Shown here piece after piece: positions 24,445 through 32,751 of a DNA stretch of 64,000 nt (positions are counted from its first letter, which is position 1; each line of letters opens with the position of its first letter). This DNA is from Falsiroseomonas sp051859025 (GTDB lineage: Bacteria > Pseudomonadota > Alphaproteobacteria > Acetobacterales > Acetobacteraceae): contig NZ_JBHYGL010000018.1 in assembly GCF_051859025.1 (NCBI RefSeq), positions 11,017-75,016 on the forward strand, given 5' to 3'. Under the pieces are notes generated by a model that was not told the origin of the DNA, ran no database searches, and worked only from the letters and a program-made list of their open reading frames with translations. Position numbers and translations under genes: made by a program.

Positions 24445-25559
24445 TGGCGAAGCAGGCGCAGGCATTGACGGGGCTGGAGATGCGGGGGGATGGCACCGGC
24501 CGTGCCGCCCTGCTGTCCGGCCGCGTCGATACCGAAGCCGCCGCCCGGCTCTGGGAACCGCTGATGGCGGAGGCCCGAGGCAACCAGGGCCTGGTGCTCG
24601 ACCTCTCGAAGGTGGAGGCGGTGGACACTACGGGTGCCACGCTGGTGCTGACCGCCGAAGCCGCCGCCGGCGCGCGGATCGAAGGCGCGAGCCCGCCGGT
24701 CCTGGCCGTGCTGGACCGCGTGCGCGCGGCGCTCGCCGCCCCGCGGCCGAAGCCCGTCGTCTACAGCTTCGCCCCCATCACCGGCATCGGCCGGCGGGTG
24801 GTGGCGGCGGGGCACAACGCCTTGGATGCCCTGGGCTTCGTCGGCGAATTGCTGGTGGTGCTGGCGGCGACCATCATCCGCCCGCATCGCCTGCGCTTCC
24901 GCGAATTGCTGCGCCATTTGGATGAGGCCGGCACGCGCGCCTTCGGCCTGGCGGTGCTGCTGGGCTCGCTTCTCGGCGTCATCCTGGCCTTCCAATCGGC
25001 CATCCCGCTGCGCCGCTTCGGGGCGGAGATCTTTGTGCCCAATTTGGTCGGCATCTCCCTGCTGCGCGAACTCGGCCCGCTGATGGCGGGCGTGGTACTG
25101 GCGGGGCGGACGGGGTCGGCCTACGCCGCCGAACTCGGCACCATGACGGTGAATGAGGAAGTGGCCGCGCTGCGCATCATGGGCATCGATCCCATGGCGC
25201 TGCTGGTGCTGCCCCGCGTGCTGGCGGGGATGCTGGTGATGCCGGTGCTGTCCCTGCTGCTGACGCTGGCGGGCCTCATCGGCATGACGCTGATCATGGG
25301 CATGCTGGGCTTCCCGCTGACCACGGTGACGCAGCAGCTGGCGGCGACGATCACGCTGGGGGACCTGCTGGGCGGGCTGTTCAAGGCGCTGTTCTTCGGC
25401 CTGGCCATCGCCGCCATCGGCTGTCGGGCAGGGCTCGGCGCCGGCCGCGGGCCGCGCGCAGTGGGCGATGCGGCGACGGCGGCGGTGGTGGGCGGCATCG
25501 TCGCCATCGTGCTGCTCGATGGTGGCTTCGCCGTGCTCTACGAGAGACTTGGGCTGTGA
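24444..25559 (+). CDS. mlaE: MlaE-type ABC permease with N-terminal STAS domain
   Basis: Inner-membrane permease of a lipid ABC transporter (MCE/Mla system), 371 residues. Residues about 1-95 form a STAS-like domain (LVLDLSKVEAVDTTGATLVL), which in E. coli is the separate protein MlaB. The MlaE domain follows from about 110: RLRFRELLRHLDEAGTRAF, LLRELGPLMAGVVLAGRTGSAYAAELGTM (split here: LGPLMAGVVLAGRTG, AELGTMTVNEEVAALRIMG) and several hydrophobic helices. ATG at 24444 overlaps the amine oxidase stop; GTG one codon before is possible. The fusion with STAS is common outside gammaproteobacteria. First of four overlapping genes of one transporter. Confidence 0.92.
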   Translation: MAKQAQALTGLEMRGDGTGRAALLSGRVDTEAAARLWEPLMAEARGNQGLVLDLSKVEAVDTTGATLVLTAEAAAGARIEGASPPVLAVLDRVRAALAAPRPKPVVYSFAPITGIGRRVVAAGHNALDALGFVGELLVVLAATIIRPHRLRFRELLRHLDEAGTRAFGLAVLLGSLLGVILAFQSAIPLRRFGAEIFVPNLVGISLLRELGPLMAGVVLAGRTGSAYAAELGTMTVNEEVAALRIMGIDPMALLVLPRVLAGMLVMPVLSLLLTLAGLIGMTLIMGMLGFPLTTVTQQLAATITLGDLLGGLFKALFFGLAIAAIGCRAGLGAGRGPRAVGDAATAAVVGGIVAIVLLDGGFAVLYERLGL

Positions 25560-26386
25560 CCGGCGACGCCCCCGCGCTGCTGCGCCGGCCCGGCGAGTCG
25601 CCGAAGCCCGAGGCCGCGAAGCCTGAAGCGCCCGCCTTCGGCCCCGCGGTGATCGAGGCCGCGCACCTCACGGCGCGCTTCGGCACCAACACCCTGTTCC
25701 GCGACGTCAGCTTCGAGGTGAAGCGGGGCGAGGTCTTCGTCATCCTCGGCGGCTCCGGCTGCGGCAAATCGACGCTGCTGAAGCTGATGATCGGCCTGGT
25801 GCCGCCGGCCGAGGGCGCGGTCTCCATCCTCGGCACCGATGTCTGGTCGACCGAGGGCGAGGCGCGGCTCGGCCTGCTGAAGCGCATCGGCGTCATGTGG
25901 CAGCAGGGCGCGCTGTTCGGCTCCCAGACGCTGCTGGAGAACGTGATCATGCCGCTGGCCGAGCACACCACCCTGCCCCCCGCGGCGCGGGAGGAGGTGG
26001 CCCGCGCCAAGCTCGGCCTGGTGGGTCTCTCGGAGGCCGCGGCGCGCCTGCCGTCGGAGGTTTCGGGCGGCATGCTGAAGCGGGCGGGGATCGCGCGGGC
26101 CCTCGCCCTCGACCCCGCCATCCTGTTCCTGGACGAGCCCTCGGCCGGGCTCGATCCCATCACCTCGGCGGGGCTCGATGAGCTGATCCGGGACCTCTCG
26201 CGCGCCCTCGGCACCACCTTCGTGGTGGTGACGCACGAACTGGCCTCGATCCTCGCTATCGGAGACCGCTGCATCATGCTGGACCGGGAGGCCAAGGGAA
26301 TGATCGCGGAGGGTGACCCGCGCGACCTGCGGGACCACAGCACGCACCCCACGGTGCGCGCCTTCTTCCGGCGGGAGGCCGCGTGA
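25556..26386 (+). CDS. mlaF: MlaF-type ABC transporter ATPase
   Basis: Cytoplasmic ATPase of the same transporter, 276 residues. Walker A GGSGCGKSTLLK (about residues 65-76), Q loop MWQQGALFGSQTL, signature VSGGMLKRAGIARAL and Walker B ILFLDEPSAGLDP, with the switch His in VVVTHEL. The first 30 residues are a Pro/Glu-rich extension ahead of the ABC fold. GTG 25556 lies across the stop of mlaE (GTGA). The order E-F-D-lipoprotein matches non-enteric Mla operons, which move phospholipids between the membranes to keep outer-membrane asymmetry. Confidence 0.93.
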   Translation: MTGDAPALLRRPGESPKPEAAKPEAPAFGPAVIEAAHLTARFGTNTLFRDVSFEVKRGEVFVILGGSGCGKSTLLKLMIGLVPPAEGAVSILGTDVWSTEGEARLGLLKRIGVMWQQGALFGSQTLLENVIMPLAEHTTLPPAAREEVARAKLGLVGLSEAAARLPSEVSGGMLKRAGIARALALDPAILFLDEPSAGLDPITSAGLDELIRDLSRALGTTFVVVTHELASILAIGDRCIMLDREAKGMIAEGDPRDLRDHSTHPTVRAFFRREAA

Positions 26387-27399
26387 TGGCGGCACGGGGG
26401 CTCTATCTGCGGGTCGGCGTGCTGGCCATCGCCGGCATCGTGCTCGCCGTCGGCTTCGTGGTCTTCCTAGCCGGCGGCCGGGGCCTGCAGGCGACGGAAG
26501 TGTTCGAGACCTATATCGAGGAATCGGTCCAGGGCCTCGATGTCGGCGCGCCGGTCCGCTACCGCGGCGTGCCGGTCGGCCGGGTGACGCAGATCGGCCT
26601 GGTCGCCGCCGAATACCGCCGGCCGCAGGGCGCCGATTTCAACGCCGGCTTCCAGCTGGTCTTCGTCCGCTTCGGCATCGATCCGGGCCTGGTGGGGGAG
26701 ACGCCGTCGCTGGCGGATGCCGTGCAACTCGGCCTGCGGGCGCGCATCCGGGCGCAGGGCATCACCGGCGTGAACTATGTGGAGCTGGATTTCGCCAATC
26801 CGCAGCGCTTCCCGGTGCCGGAACTGCCCTGGCAGCCGCGCAACCCGGTGCTGCCGGCCATCCCCTCCACCGTCGCGCAGGTGACGAGTGCGGCGGAATT
26901 CATGGTGCAGCGCCTGCAGGGCGTGCCGATCGAACAGATGGCGGCCGACCTCTCCGCCCTGCTGGCCAACCTCAATCGGCAGACCGGGGATGGCGATGCC
27001 GCCGTGGCGCTGCGCGAGGTCGCGCGCACCATGACGCTGGTGCGCGCGGCGGTGGAGGACAGCGACCTTGCCGGCGCGCTCGGCGAATTGCGCGCCGCGG
27101 CGACGGATGCGCGGAACCTGCTGGCGGGGCCGGAAATGCGCGGCGCGGTGGCGAATGCGGGCGCGGCGGCGGCGGAGCTGCGACGCAGCGCCCAGCGCCT
27201 GCCCGGCGCGGTGGAAGGAATGGAACGGACGATGCGCGCGGCGCGGGAGACCACGGTGGATGTGCAGGCAGAATTGCTGCCGATCCTGATCGACCTGCGG
27301 GCCACCACGGCCAGCCTGCGGGCCATGGCGGACCAGCTGAGGGCCGCCCCCTCCCAGGCGCTGTTCGGCGCGCCGCCGACGCCGGATCGCCGCAGATGA
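26386..27399 (+). CDS. mlaD: MlaD-type MCE-domain substrate-binding protein
   Basis: Membrane-anchored periplasmic protein of about 337 residues. One N-terminal helix (LYLRVGVLAIAGIVLAVGF) is followed by the MCE domain: VQGLDVGAPVRYRGVPVGRVTQIGL and ALGLRARI-like AVQLGLRARIRAQGITGVNYVEL. The remaining 200 residues are helical (LREVARTMTLVRAAVEDSDL and repeats), longer than E. coli MlaD and more like PqiB/LetB or plant TGD2 tails that may form a channel. ATG 26386 overlaps the mlaF stop; GTG 26383 is also in frame. Its stop overlaps the lipoprotein gene's ATG. Confidence 0.92.
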   Translation: MAARGLYLRVGVLAIAGIVLAVGFVVFLAGGRGLQATEVFETYIEESVQGLDVGAPVRYRGVPVGRVTQIGLVAAEYRRPQGADFNAGFQLVFVRFGIDPGLVGETPSLADAVQLGLRARIRAQGITGVNYVELDFANPQRFPVPELPWQPRNPVLPAIPSTVAQVTSAAEFMVQRLQGVPIEQMAADLSALLANLNRQTGDGDAAVALREVARTMTLVRAAVEDSDLAGALGELRAAATDARNLLAGPEMRGAVANAGAAAAELRRSAQRLPGAVEGMERTMRAARETTVDVQAELLPILIDLRATTASLRAMADQLRAAPSQALFGAPPTPDRRR

Positions 27400-27992
27400 G
27401 GCGCCGCCTTCTCCTCGCCGCTCCCGTCCTGCTGGCGGGATGCAGCATCCTGCCGGATCGGCCCAACGTGCCGGTGCGGCGCTACGCGCTCAGCCCCCGC
27501 CGGCCCGTCACGCAGGATGCGCCGCGCGGCGCGCCGGTGCTGCTGCAGCGGCGGATGCGGGCGGTACCGGGGTTGCAGGACCTCGGCCTGCGGCGGGCCA
27601 GGCCCGATGGCGCCTATGAATTCCTGCCCTATGAGGAATGGATCGCGCCCCCCGCCGATCTGGCCGATGCCGCGCTCCGCGCCTGGCTCCAGGCCAGCGG
27701 CCGCTTCGCCGCGGTGGTGCAGGCGGGGACGCGGGCGGATGCGGACCTCGTGCTCGAATCCCAGCTGACGGTGCTGGAAAGCGTGCCGCAAGCCGGGGAG
27801 GCCCGCGCCGCCATCGCCGCCGTGCTGCTGCGGGAGGAACGGCTATCCTCCCGCATCCTGGGCACGCTGGAGGCCTCGGGCACGGCGCCGCTGCCCGCCA
27901 ATGCCACGCCGCCGCAGCAGGCCCAGGCGCTGGAAGCCGCGCTCGGCCGGGCCTTCGCTGATCTGGAGGCGCGGCTGGTCCTGCCGCGCTGA
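27396..27992 (+). CDS. ABC-type transport auxiliary lipoprotein (PqiC/DUF330-like)
   Basis: Outer-membrane or periplasmic lipoprotein of 198 residues. The start MRRRLLLAAPVLLAGCS gives a clear lipobox (LAGC), and the body has the DUF330/PqiC pattern: RRYALSPRRPV, VLLQRRMRAVPGLQDL, YEFLPYEEWIAPPADLADAAL (quoted in part) and SSRILGTLEASG. Family members sit beside MCE transporters and are thought to bridge to the outer membrane. ATG overlaps the mlaD stop (ATGA). It closes the operon; 319 bp without a gene follow. Confidence 0.88.
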   Translation: MRRRLLLAAPVLLAGCSILPDRPNVPVRRYALSPRRPVTQDAPRGAPVLLQRRMRAVPGLQDLGLRRARPDGAYEFLPYEEWIAPPADLADAALRAWLQASGRFAAVVQAGTRADADLVLESQLTVLESVPQAGEARAAIAAVLLREERLSSRILGTLEASGTAPLPANATPPQQAQALEAALGRAFADLEARLVLPR

Positions 27993-28311
27993 TCGCTCCC
28001 GAAAGCGTGATCGCGGCCTGGGCGCCGCGATGCGCCGGGGGTGTCGTGGGGTGAAATCGCGCGGGAGGGGCGCAATCTCGATTTTGCGACCGTTCCCCAT
28101 CTCGCGTTAACGGTTTTCCCAGGAATTGCCGTGCAATCTCAGGTTCAGAAACAGGGGCTCATCCTGTCTCGTTCCTGACGCAGCCAAGACGGCCCCCCTC
28201 ACCATCCGCCCCTTGGGTTGGTGAAGGATGTGTCGCGCCGGGAAACACACCAAAAAGTTGCGTTAACGGCCTTGCTTGGCGTTAGCACAACTTTAACGTG
28301 CAGGTCTGACG
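27993..28311. other. Intergenic region of 319 bp
   Basis: Separates the Mla operon from the DUF2939 gene. It is less GC-rich than the genes. Several GTTAAC words occur (about 28106, 28262 and the CtrA-like site at 28282). GGTTCAGAAACAGG and CATCCTGTCTCGTTCC near 28140-28175 form an imperfect inverted pair. No small frame with a ribosome site was found. It probably holds the terminator of the operon and the promoter of the next gene. Confidence 0.55.
28282..28297 (+). promoter_or_regulatory. CtrA-like box, TTAG-N7-TTAAC
   Basis: TTAGCACAACTTTAAC differs by one base from the alphaproteobacterial CtrA consensus TTAA-N7-TTAAC. It stands 15 bp before the ATG of the DUF2939 gene, so a bound regulator would cover the start region. 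Single sites of this kind arise by chance, so the call is tentative. Confidence 0.3.
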
Positions 28312-28992
28312 ATGAAAACGCGGCAACGGGCCATGATGTCGGATAGCGAGTGGGACGAGGTCTGGAGCGACTACGACGCCCGCCAACCCGCGGCGGCGCC
28401 GGTACGTGCCGCCCTGCCGGCGCGCCCCGCCTTCGTCGCACCCGCCGCCCGGCAGCCTTTACGGATCGCCATCCCCGCGCGGCTGGGCCGCAGCATGGGC
28501 TGGGCCCTGCTGCCGCTGATGGCGCTGGCCTGGATCGCCGCCCCCTATGCCACGGCCTGGCACCTGGCCACCGCGCTGGAGGGAAGGGACCATGAGACGC
28601 TGGCCCGCCATGTGAACCCCGCCGCCCTGCAGGACGCCGTGCGCACCGCGCTGAACCCCGCGGTGGCGGAGGGCGAGCAGGCCAACGCCTTCCTGGCCGC
28701 CATGGCGGATGACATCGCCGCCGCCTGGGCCACCCCCGCCGCGCTGGCGGACGTGGCGCGCGCCCGCGGCGTGCGCCCCGGCACCACGACCGATGGCGTG
28801 CGCCGCGCCATGCCCGTGGGCCTGACGAAGTTCGAGATGCCGATGCATGGCGCGGCATCCCCCATGACCCTGCAACTGGAACTGAAGCAGGAGGGCCTCG
28901 CCCCCCGCTGGCAGGTCACGGGCGTGCGGCTGGACCAGGTGGCGCCGGCGGCCGGCCCGGGCCCGGCGCTGCGCCTGAGCTCGATCCGCTGA
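28312..28992 (+). CDS. DUF2939-like membrane protein
   Basis: A 226-residue protein of unknown function. Residues 1-60 are cytoplasmic, starting with an acidic DSEWDEVWSDYD patch and Ala/Pro-rich sequence. One membrane helix follows (GWALLPLMALAWIAAPYATAW, about 63-84, partly quoted), and the remaining 140 residues should be periplasmic. The line HLATALEGRDHETLARHVNPAALQDAV fits DUF2939, where a membrane helix precedes a short alpha/beta domain. ATG 28312 is taken as start; two Met codons at 28333 are an alternative. Transcription may be influenced by the CtrA-like site. It converges with the DUF2783 gene. Confidence 0.72.
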   Translation: MKTRQRAMMSDSEWDEVWSDYDARQPAAAPVRAALPARPAFVAPAARQPLRIAIPARLGRSMGWALLPLMALAWIAAPYATAWHLATALEGRDHETLARHVNPAALQDAVRTALNPAVAEGEQANAFLAAMADDIAAAWATPAALADVARARGVRPGTTTDGVRRAMPVGLTKFEMPMHGAASPMTLQLELKQEGLAPRWQVTGVRLDQVAPAAGPGPALRLSSIR

Positions 28993-29036
28993 TGCCGCCT
29001 CTCTGGCCCAGCTGGCTGGACCGCATGGGGGCTTCC

Positions 29037-29234
29037 TCAGCGCTGGTCGGTGTTCCGCGCCAGCGCGATCGCCTCCCGCAGCACGGCCATGTCGCCGATA
29101 TGGTTGGCGAGGATGAGGGCGAGGCGCGTATCGAAGCGTCGCGCGGCTTCCGCATCCAGCCCGCGATGCGCTTCCATGATGAGGGCGAGGAAGCCGTCGG
29201 CGTCCTGCAGCCGGGGTGAGGTATCGAGGTTCAT
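29037..29234 (-). CDS. DUF2783 domain-containing small protein
   Basis: A 65-residue acidic helical protein that matches the DUF2783 pattern (DGFLALIMEAHRGLDAEAA, then TRLALILANHIGD). This family is nearly always next to an FAD-dependent aromatic monooxygenase of the MhpA type, as here, and may be a small subunit or regulator of it. Its ATG overlaps the monooxygenase stop (ATGA), so it is the last gene of the three-gene operon. Molecular function is not known. Confidence 0.8.
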   Translation of the reverse strand: MNLDTSPRLQDADGFLALIMEAHRGLDAEAARRFDTRLALILANHIGDMAVLREAIALARNTDQR

Positions 29235-30835
29235 GTTGACCTCCCCATCGCGCGGTCGATCGCCGCGCTGACCGACGCATCATCCGGCGCGGCGAAGCGG
29301 GCCGCGATGTGCTGATCCGGCCGGACCAGCACGGCCCCGCCGGGCGGCGCGCCATAGCGCGCGGCGGCCAGGCCGCTGTGGTCCCACAACGCGCCGGGCG
29401 TTTCCTCCGCCGTCACGAACAGGGTTCGCAGCCCCGGCAGGGTCGGCGACCAGACGGCATCGAAGACGATTAGCGCAAAATCGCCGCCGAGGTGATGGAG
29501 CAGCCAGTCCGGCGCGCTGTCCCGCATCACCGGTGCATCCGGCGCGGGCGCACCAAGCAGGACGCCTTCGGGCCAATGTCCGGAATCCGTGCTGTTCAGC
29601 GGGCTGCCCGAGAGCGTCGCGGGGCGGGACAGGCGACCGGAATTGACCAGGGGGCGGGCGAAGGCGTGGTCCCGCGCCAGTTCCAGCACCGCATCCCGCC
29701 AGGCCCGCGCGGCATCCGATTTGGGCGTGATGAAATCCGTGCTGCGGGTGGAGTTCAGGATATTCTCATCCGTCGCCGGCACGCGTTCGGCATCGTAGCT
29801 GTCGAGCAGCCGCGCTGGCGCCTCCCCCCGCAGCACGGCGGCGAGTTTCCAGGCGAGGTTGTCCGCATCCTGCACGCCGCCATTGCCGCCGCGGGCGCCG
29901 AAGGGGCTGACCTGATGGGCGCTGTCGCCGGCGAAGATCACGCGGCCATGGCGGAATTTCTCCAGTCGCCGGCAGCGGAAGGTGTAGACGCTGACCCATT
30001 CCAGCTCGAAGGGCACATCGGGGCCGAGCATCGCGCGGACGCGGGGGATGACGCGGTCCGGGTGCTTCTCCGCCTCCGGGTCCGCATCCCAGCCCAGCTG
30101 GAAATCGATCCGCCAGACATCGTCGGGCTGCTTGTGCAGCAGCACGGACTGCCCGGGGTGGAAGGGCGGGTCGAACCAGAACCAGCGCTCCGTCGGGAAG
30201 CTGACGCCGTTCTTGATGACGACGTCGGCGATCAGGAAGCGGTCGCGGAAGACCTGGCCGGTGAAGGGCAGGCCCATCGCCTCCCGCACCGGGGATCGCG
30301 CGCCGTCGCAGGCCAGCAGCCAATCCGCGCGCAGCCGGTAGGCGCCGCCGGGGGTCTCGACCGAGAGCGCCACGTCGCTGTCGCCGGGCTCGATCGCGGC
30401 CACGCGGTGCTTCCAGCGGAGGTCGACGCCGGCCTCCACGCAGGCCTCCACCAGCCATTCCTCGACGTAGTATTGCTGGAGGTTCACGAAGGCCGGGTAT
30501 TCATGGCCTTCCTCCGGCAGCAGGTCGAAGGCATAGGCCTCCTGGTCCCGGTGGAAGACGCGGCCGGTCTTCCAGGTCACGCCCTTGGCGCGCAGCCGGT
30601 CGCCGAGGCCGAGCCGGCCATAGATCTCCAGCGTCCGCTTGGCGAAGCAGATGGCGCGGCTGCCGGTGGAGACGGTGTCGTCATCATCCAGCACCGTCAC
30701 CGCGATGCCCTGGCGCGCGAGATCGAGTGCCAGGGTCAGCCCGACCAGGCCCGCGCCGACCACGACGACGCGGCGCGATTCATCGCCCGAGGGCGGCGGC
30801 GGCGCGGCGTAGCGGGGGTTGGCGTAGGTCGCCAC
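29231..30835 (-). CDS. FAD-dependent aromatic monooxygenase (MhpA-like)
   Basis: Group A flavin hydroxylase of 534 residues, like 3-(3-hydroxyphenyl)propionate hydroxylase. FAD motif RVVVVGAGLVGLTLALDLA (about 22-40), middle motif DWLLACDGARSPVRE (about 175-190) and the second FAD motif VIFAGDSAHQVSPFGARG (about 303-320) are all intact. The C-terminal 150 residues form the usual thioredoxin-like end domain. It likely uses NAD(P)H and O2 to hydroxylate a phenolic or other aromatic acid; which one is unknown. It stands 6 bp after the MBL hydrolase gene and before DUF2783, in an operon divergent from a Crp/Fnr regulator. Confidence 0.9.
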   Translation of the reverse strand: MATYANPRYAAPPPPSGDESRRVVVVGAGLVGLTLALDLARQGIAVTVLDDDDTVSTGSRAICFAKRTLEIYGRLGLGDRLRAKGVTWKTGRVFHRDQEAYAFDLLPEEGHEYPAFVNLQQYYVEEWLVEACVEAGVDLRWKHRVAAIEPGDSDVALSVETPGGAYRLRADWLLACDGARSPVREAMGLPFTGQVFRDRFLIADVVIKNGVSFPTERWFWFDPPFHPGQSVLLHKQPDDVWRIDFQLGWDADPEAEKHPDRVIPRVRAMLGPDVPFELEWVSVYTFRCRRLEKFRHGRVIFAGDSAHQVSPFGARGGNGGVQDADNLAWKLAAVLRGEAPARLLDSYDAERVPATDENILNSTRSTDFITPKSDAARAWRDAVLELARDHAFARPLVNSGRLSRPATLSGSPLNSTDSGHWPEGVLLGAPAPDAPVMRDSAPDWLLHHLGGDFALIVFDAVWSPTLPGLRTLFVTAEETPGALWDHSGLAAARYGAPPGGAVLVRPDQHIAARFAAPDDASVSAAIDRAMGRST

Positions 30836-30841
30836 GACGGA

Positions 30842-31822
30842 TCAGGAATGCACTTCGGCGGATTTCATCGCCGTGCCGTGTTCCAGCGCCTTCCACATCT
30901 CCACGTCCCGTTCCGCCGTCCAGATGCGGGGATGGTCCAGGCCGCCGGCCTCGTCGAAGGCGCGGGTGACGTTGAAGGGCATGCAGTGCTCGAAGATCAC
31001 CCAGGACCCGTATTTCGGCCGCATGAAGCCCATCGTGTCGTCGTAGATGTCCTTCAGGCCCCAGCCCTTGGCGACGCCTTCGCGCACGCGGGTGAAGAGG
31101 TCCGTGGTGAAGGATCGCGTGCCCTCGATCGCGTCGCGGCAATCATCCTTCGTCATCAGGGCGCGGCCGCGGCCGGGGACCATCTTTTCCGCCCCTAGCG
31201 CCGCGACAGCGTCCAGCGTGCGGGACCAGTCGGCGAAATGGGCATCGCCGCAATAGGGGGTGGCGCCGAACTCCACCGTGTCCCCGGCGAAGAGCACCTT
31301 CTCCTTCGGCAGCCAGACCACCGTGTCGCCGGCGGTGTGGCTGCGGCCGACATGGATGATCTGCGCCTCCCGGTCTCCCAGCCAGATCGTCATGCGGTCC
31401 TTGAAGGAATGGGTCGGCCAGGTCAGGCCGGGGATGCTTTCCTTGCCGCGGAACAGGCGCGGGAAGCGGCCGATCTCGCTGTCCATGTCCTGCTGGCCGC
31501 GTTCCACGATCAGGTCGCGAGTCGTCTCGCTGGCGATGATGGTGGGGTTCCCGTAGCCGCTGGCGCCCAGCACCCTGACAGCATGGTAATGCGTCAGCAC
31601 CACCTGGCCGACATGGCGCGGCGTGACGGTGGCGATCCGCGCCATCACATCTTGTGCCATCGCCGGCGTCGCCTGGGCATCCACCACCACGACGCCATCC
31701 GGCCCGACGATCACGCCGGAATTGGGATCGCCCTCCGCCGTATAGGCAAACAGGCCCGGACCGAGTTCATCGAAGGAAATAATCTTGTCGGAAAGGTCGT
31801 TCGCCGATGCGAATCCGGACAT
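30842..31822 (-). CDS. MBL-fold metallohydrolase with atypical metal motif
   Basis: Metallo-beta-lactamase-fold protein of 326 residues. VIVGPDGVVVVDAQATP, then VVLTHYHAVRVLG (His78-x-His80), HVGRSHTAGDTVVWLP and VLFAGDTVEFG are the family landmarks. The usual HxHxDH loop reads HYHAVR, so the Asp and third His of motif 2 are absent. At most one metal site is complete. Relatives with this change accompany FAD monooxygenases, so it may be a distinct subclass and not a dead enzyme. GGAGGAAGCGAC directly before ATG 31822 fixes the start. First gene of the operon with the monooxygenase and DUF2783. Confidence 0.83.
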   Translation of the reverse strand: MSGFASANDLSDKIISFDELGPGLFAYTAEGDPNSGVIVGPDGVVVVDAQATPAMAQDVMARIATVTPRHVGQVVLTHYHAVRVLGASGYGNPTIIASETTRDLIVERGQQDMDSEIGRFPRLFRGKESIPGLTWPTHSFKDRMTIWLGDREAQIIHVGRSHTAGDTVVWLPKEKVLFAGDTVEFGATPYCGDAHFADWSRTLDAVAALGAEKMVPGRGRALMTKDDCRDAIEGTRSFTTDLFTRVREGVAKGWGLKDIYDDTMGFMRPKYGSWVIFEHCMPFNVTRAFDEAGGLDHPRIWTAERDVEMWKALEHGTAMKSAEVHS

Positions 31823-32016
31823 GTCGCTTCCTCCACCCTTGCTGCAACCGTGGCATGGCGCCGGCGAGTGACTAGCGCAAGCCTGAGGCATTGCAACGAC
31901 TTTCCCATTTCGGGAGCGTTTCGCATGACTGAAAACACCATTCCATTCACGAACCTGCGCGGCTACCCTTCAAGTGTTGGATGGCGCCGGCGGGGTGCCT
32001 GATCGACGGGGAAACA
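31823..32016. promoter_or_regulatory. Divergent promoter region with a 12-bp direct repeat
   Basis: This 194-bp gap serves both the MBL/monooxygenase operon and the Crp/Fnr gene. ATGGCGCCGGCG occurs twice, at 31855-31866 and 31981-31992, 126 bp apart, each holding the palindrome GGCGCC. No canonical Fnr or Crp box (TTGAT-N4-ATCAA or TGTGA-N6-TCACA) was found. The repeats could be operator sites of the regulator. Confidence 0.4.
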
Positions 32017-32751
32017 ATGAGCCGTAATGCGAGCCTGACGCCTTTGCCTGGCTCCTGCGCTGCCTGTGCCGTCCGGCCCTTCGCCCTGTTCCGGGTGGTG
32101 CCGCAGGCCAGGGTGGGTGAGATCGCGAAGGTCCGGTCGGGCGTGCGCCTGGTCCGTGCCGCGGAAGCGATCCATGACAGTGTCTTCACCCTCTATGCCG
32201 GATGGGCCTTCTCCTGGACCGCGACGCCGGATGGCCGCCGCCAGGTGCTGGATTTCCACCTGCCCGGCGACCTGGTGGAGCGCACCGAGGATGGGGCGGA
32301 GGTGGAGGCGCTGACCGATGCCTCCTTCTGCGTCCTCGCCCGTGATCGCCTGTGCGAATTCATGGGCCGCGACCCGGGCCTTGCCATGTCCTATGCCGAG
32401 GGCCTGACCCGCGACCGCGCCCGGATGCGCGAACGCCTGACCAGCCTCGGCCGGCGCGATGCCGCGGGGCGCGTGGCGCATCTGTTGCTGGAACTGCATG
32501 GCCGGCTGATGCGACGCGGCGGCGCCGATGCGAAGGGGGCGGCGGTGCCGCTGAAGCAGGCGCATCTGGCGGATGCGCTGGGGCTGTCGGTGGAACACGC
32601 CAACCGGGCGCTGGCCGCCATGCGCAAGGACGGCATCGCGACGCTCAACAAGGGGCGGCTCGAGATCCTGGACCGCGAGGCGCTGGAGGAGATGGCCGGC
32701 TGGTCCGGCCCCGCCCGGCCCGGCCTGCTGGCGCGGACCGTGGCCGTCTAA
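32017..32751 (+). CDS. Crp/Fnr-family transcriptional regulator
   Basis: DNA-binding regulator of 244 residues. The N-terminal cyclic-nucleotide-like beta domain reads FTLYAGWAFSWTATPDGRRQVLDFHLPGDLVE (quoted in parts), a long dimer helix follows, and the HTH is LKQAHLADALGLSVEHANRALAAMRKDG (parts) near residues 185-215. Near the start, SCAACAVRP keeps two of the Fnr-type Cys, and with others missing an iron-sulfur cluster is doubtful. ATG 32017 has GGGGAA upstream. It is divergent from the MBL/monooxygenase operon, which it may control. The stop codon TAA lies in the first unit of a 26-bp tandem repeat. Confidence 0.88.
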   Translation: MSRNASLTPLPGSCAACAVRPFALFRVVPQARVGEIAKVRSGVRLVRAAEAIHDSVFTLYAGWAFSWTATPDGRRQVLDFHLPGDLVERTEDGAEVEALTDASFCVLARDRLCEFMGRDPGLAMSYAEGLTRDRARMRERLTSLGRRDAAGRVAHLLLELHGRLMRRGGADAKGAAVPLKQAHLADALGLSVEHANRALAAMRKDGIATLNKGRLEILDREALEEMAGWSGPARPGLLARTVAV

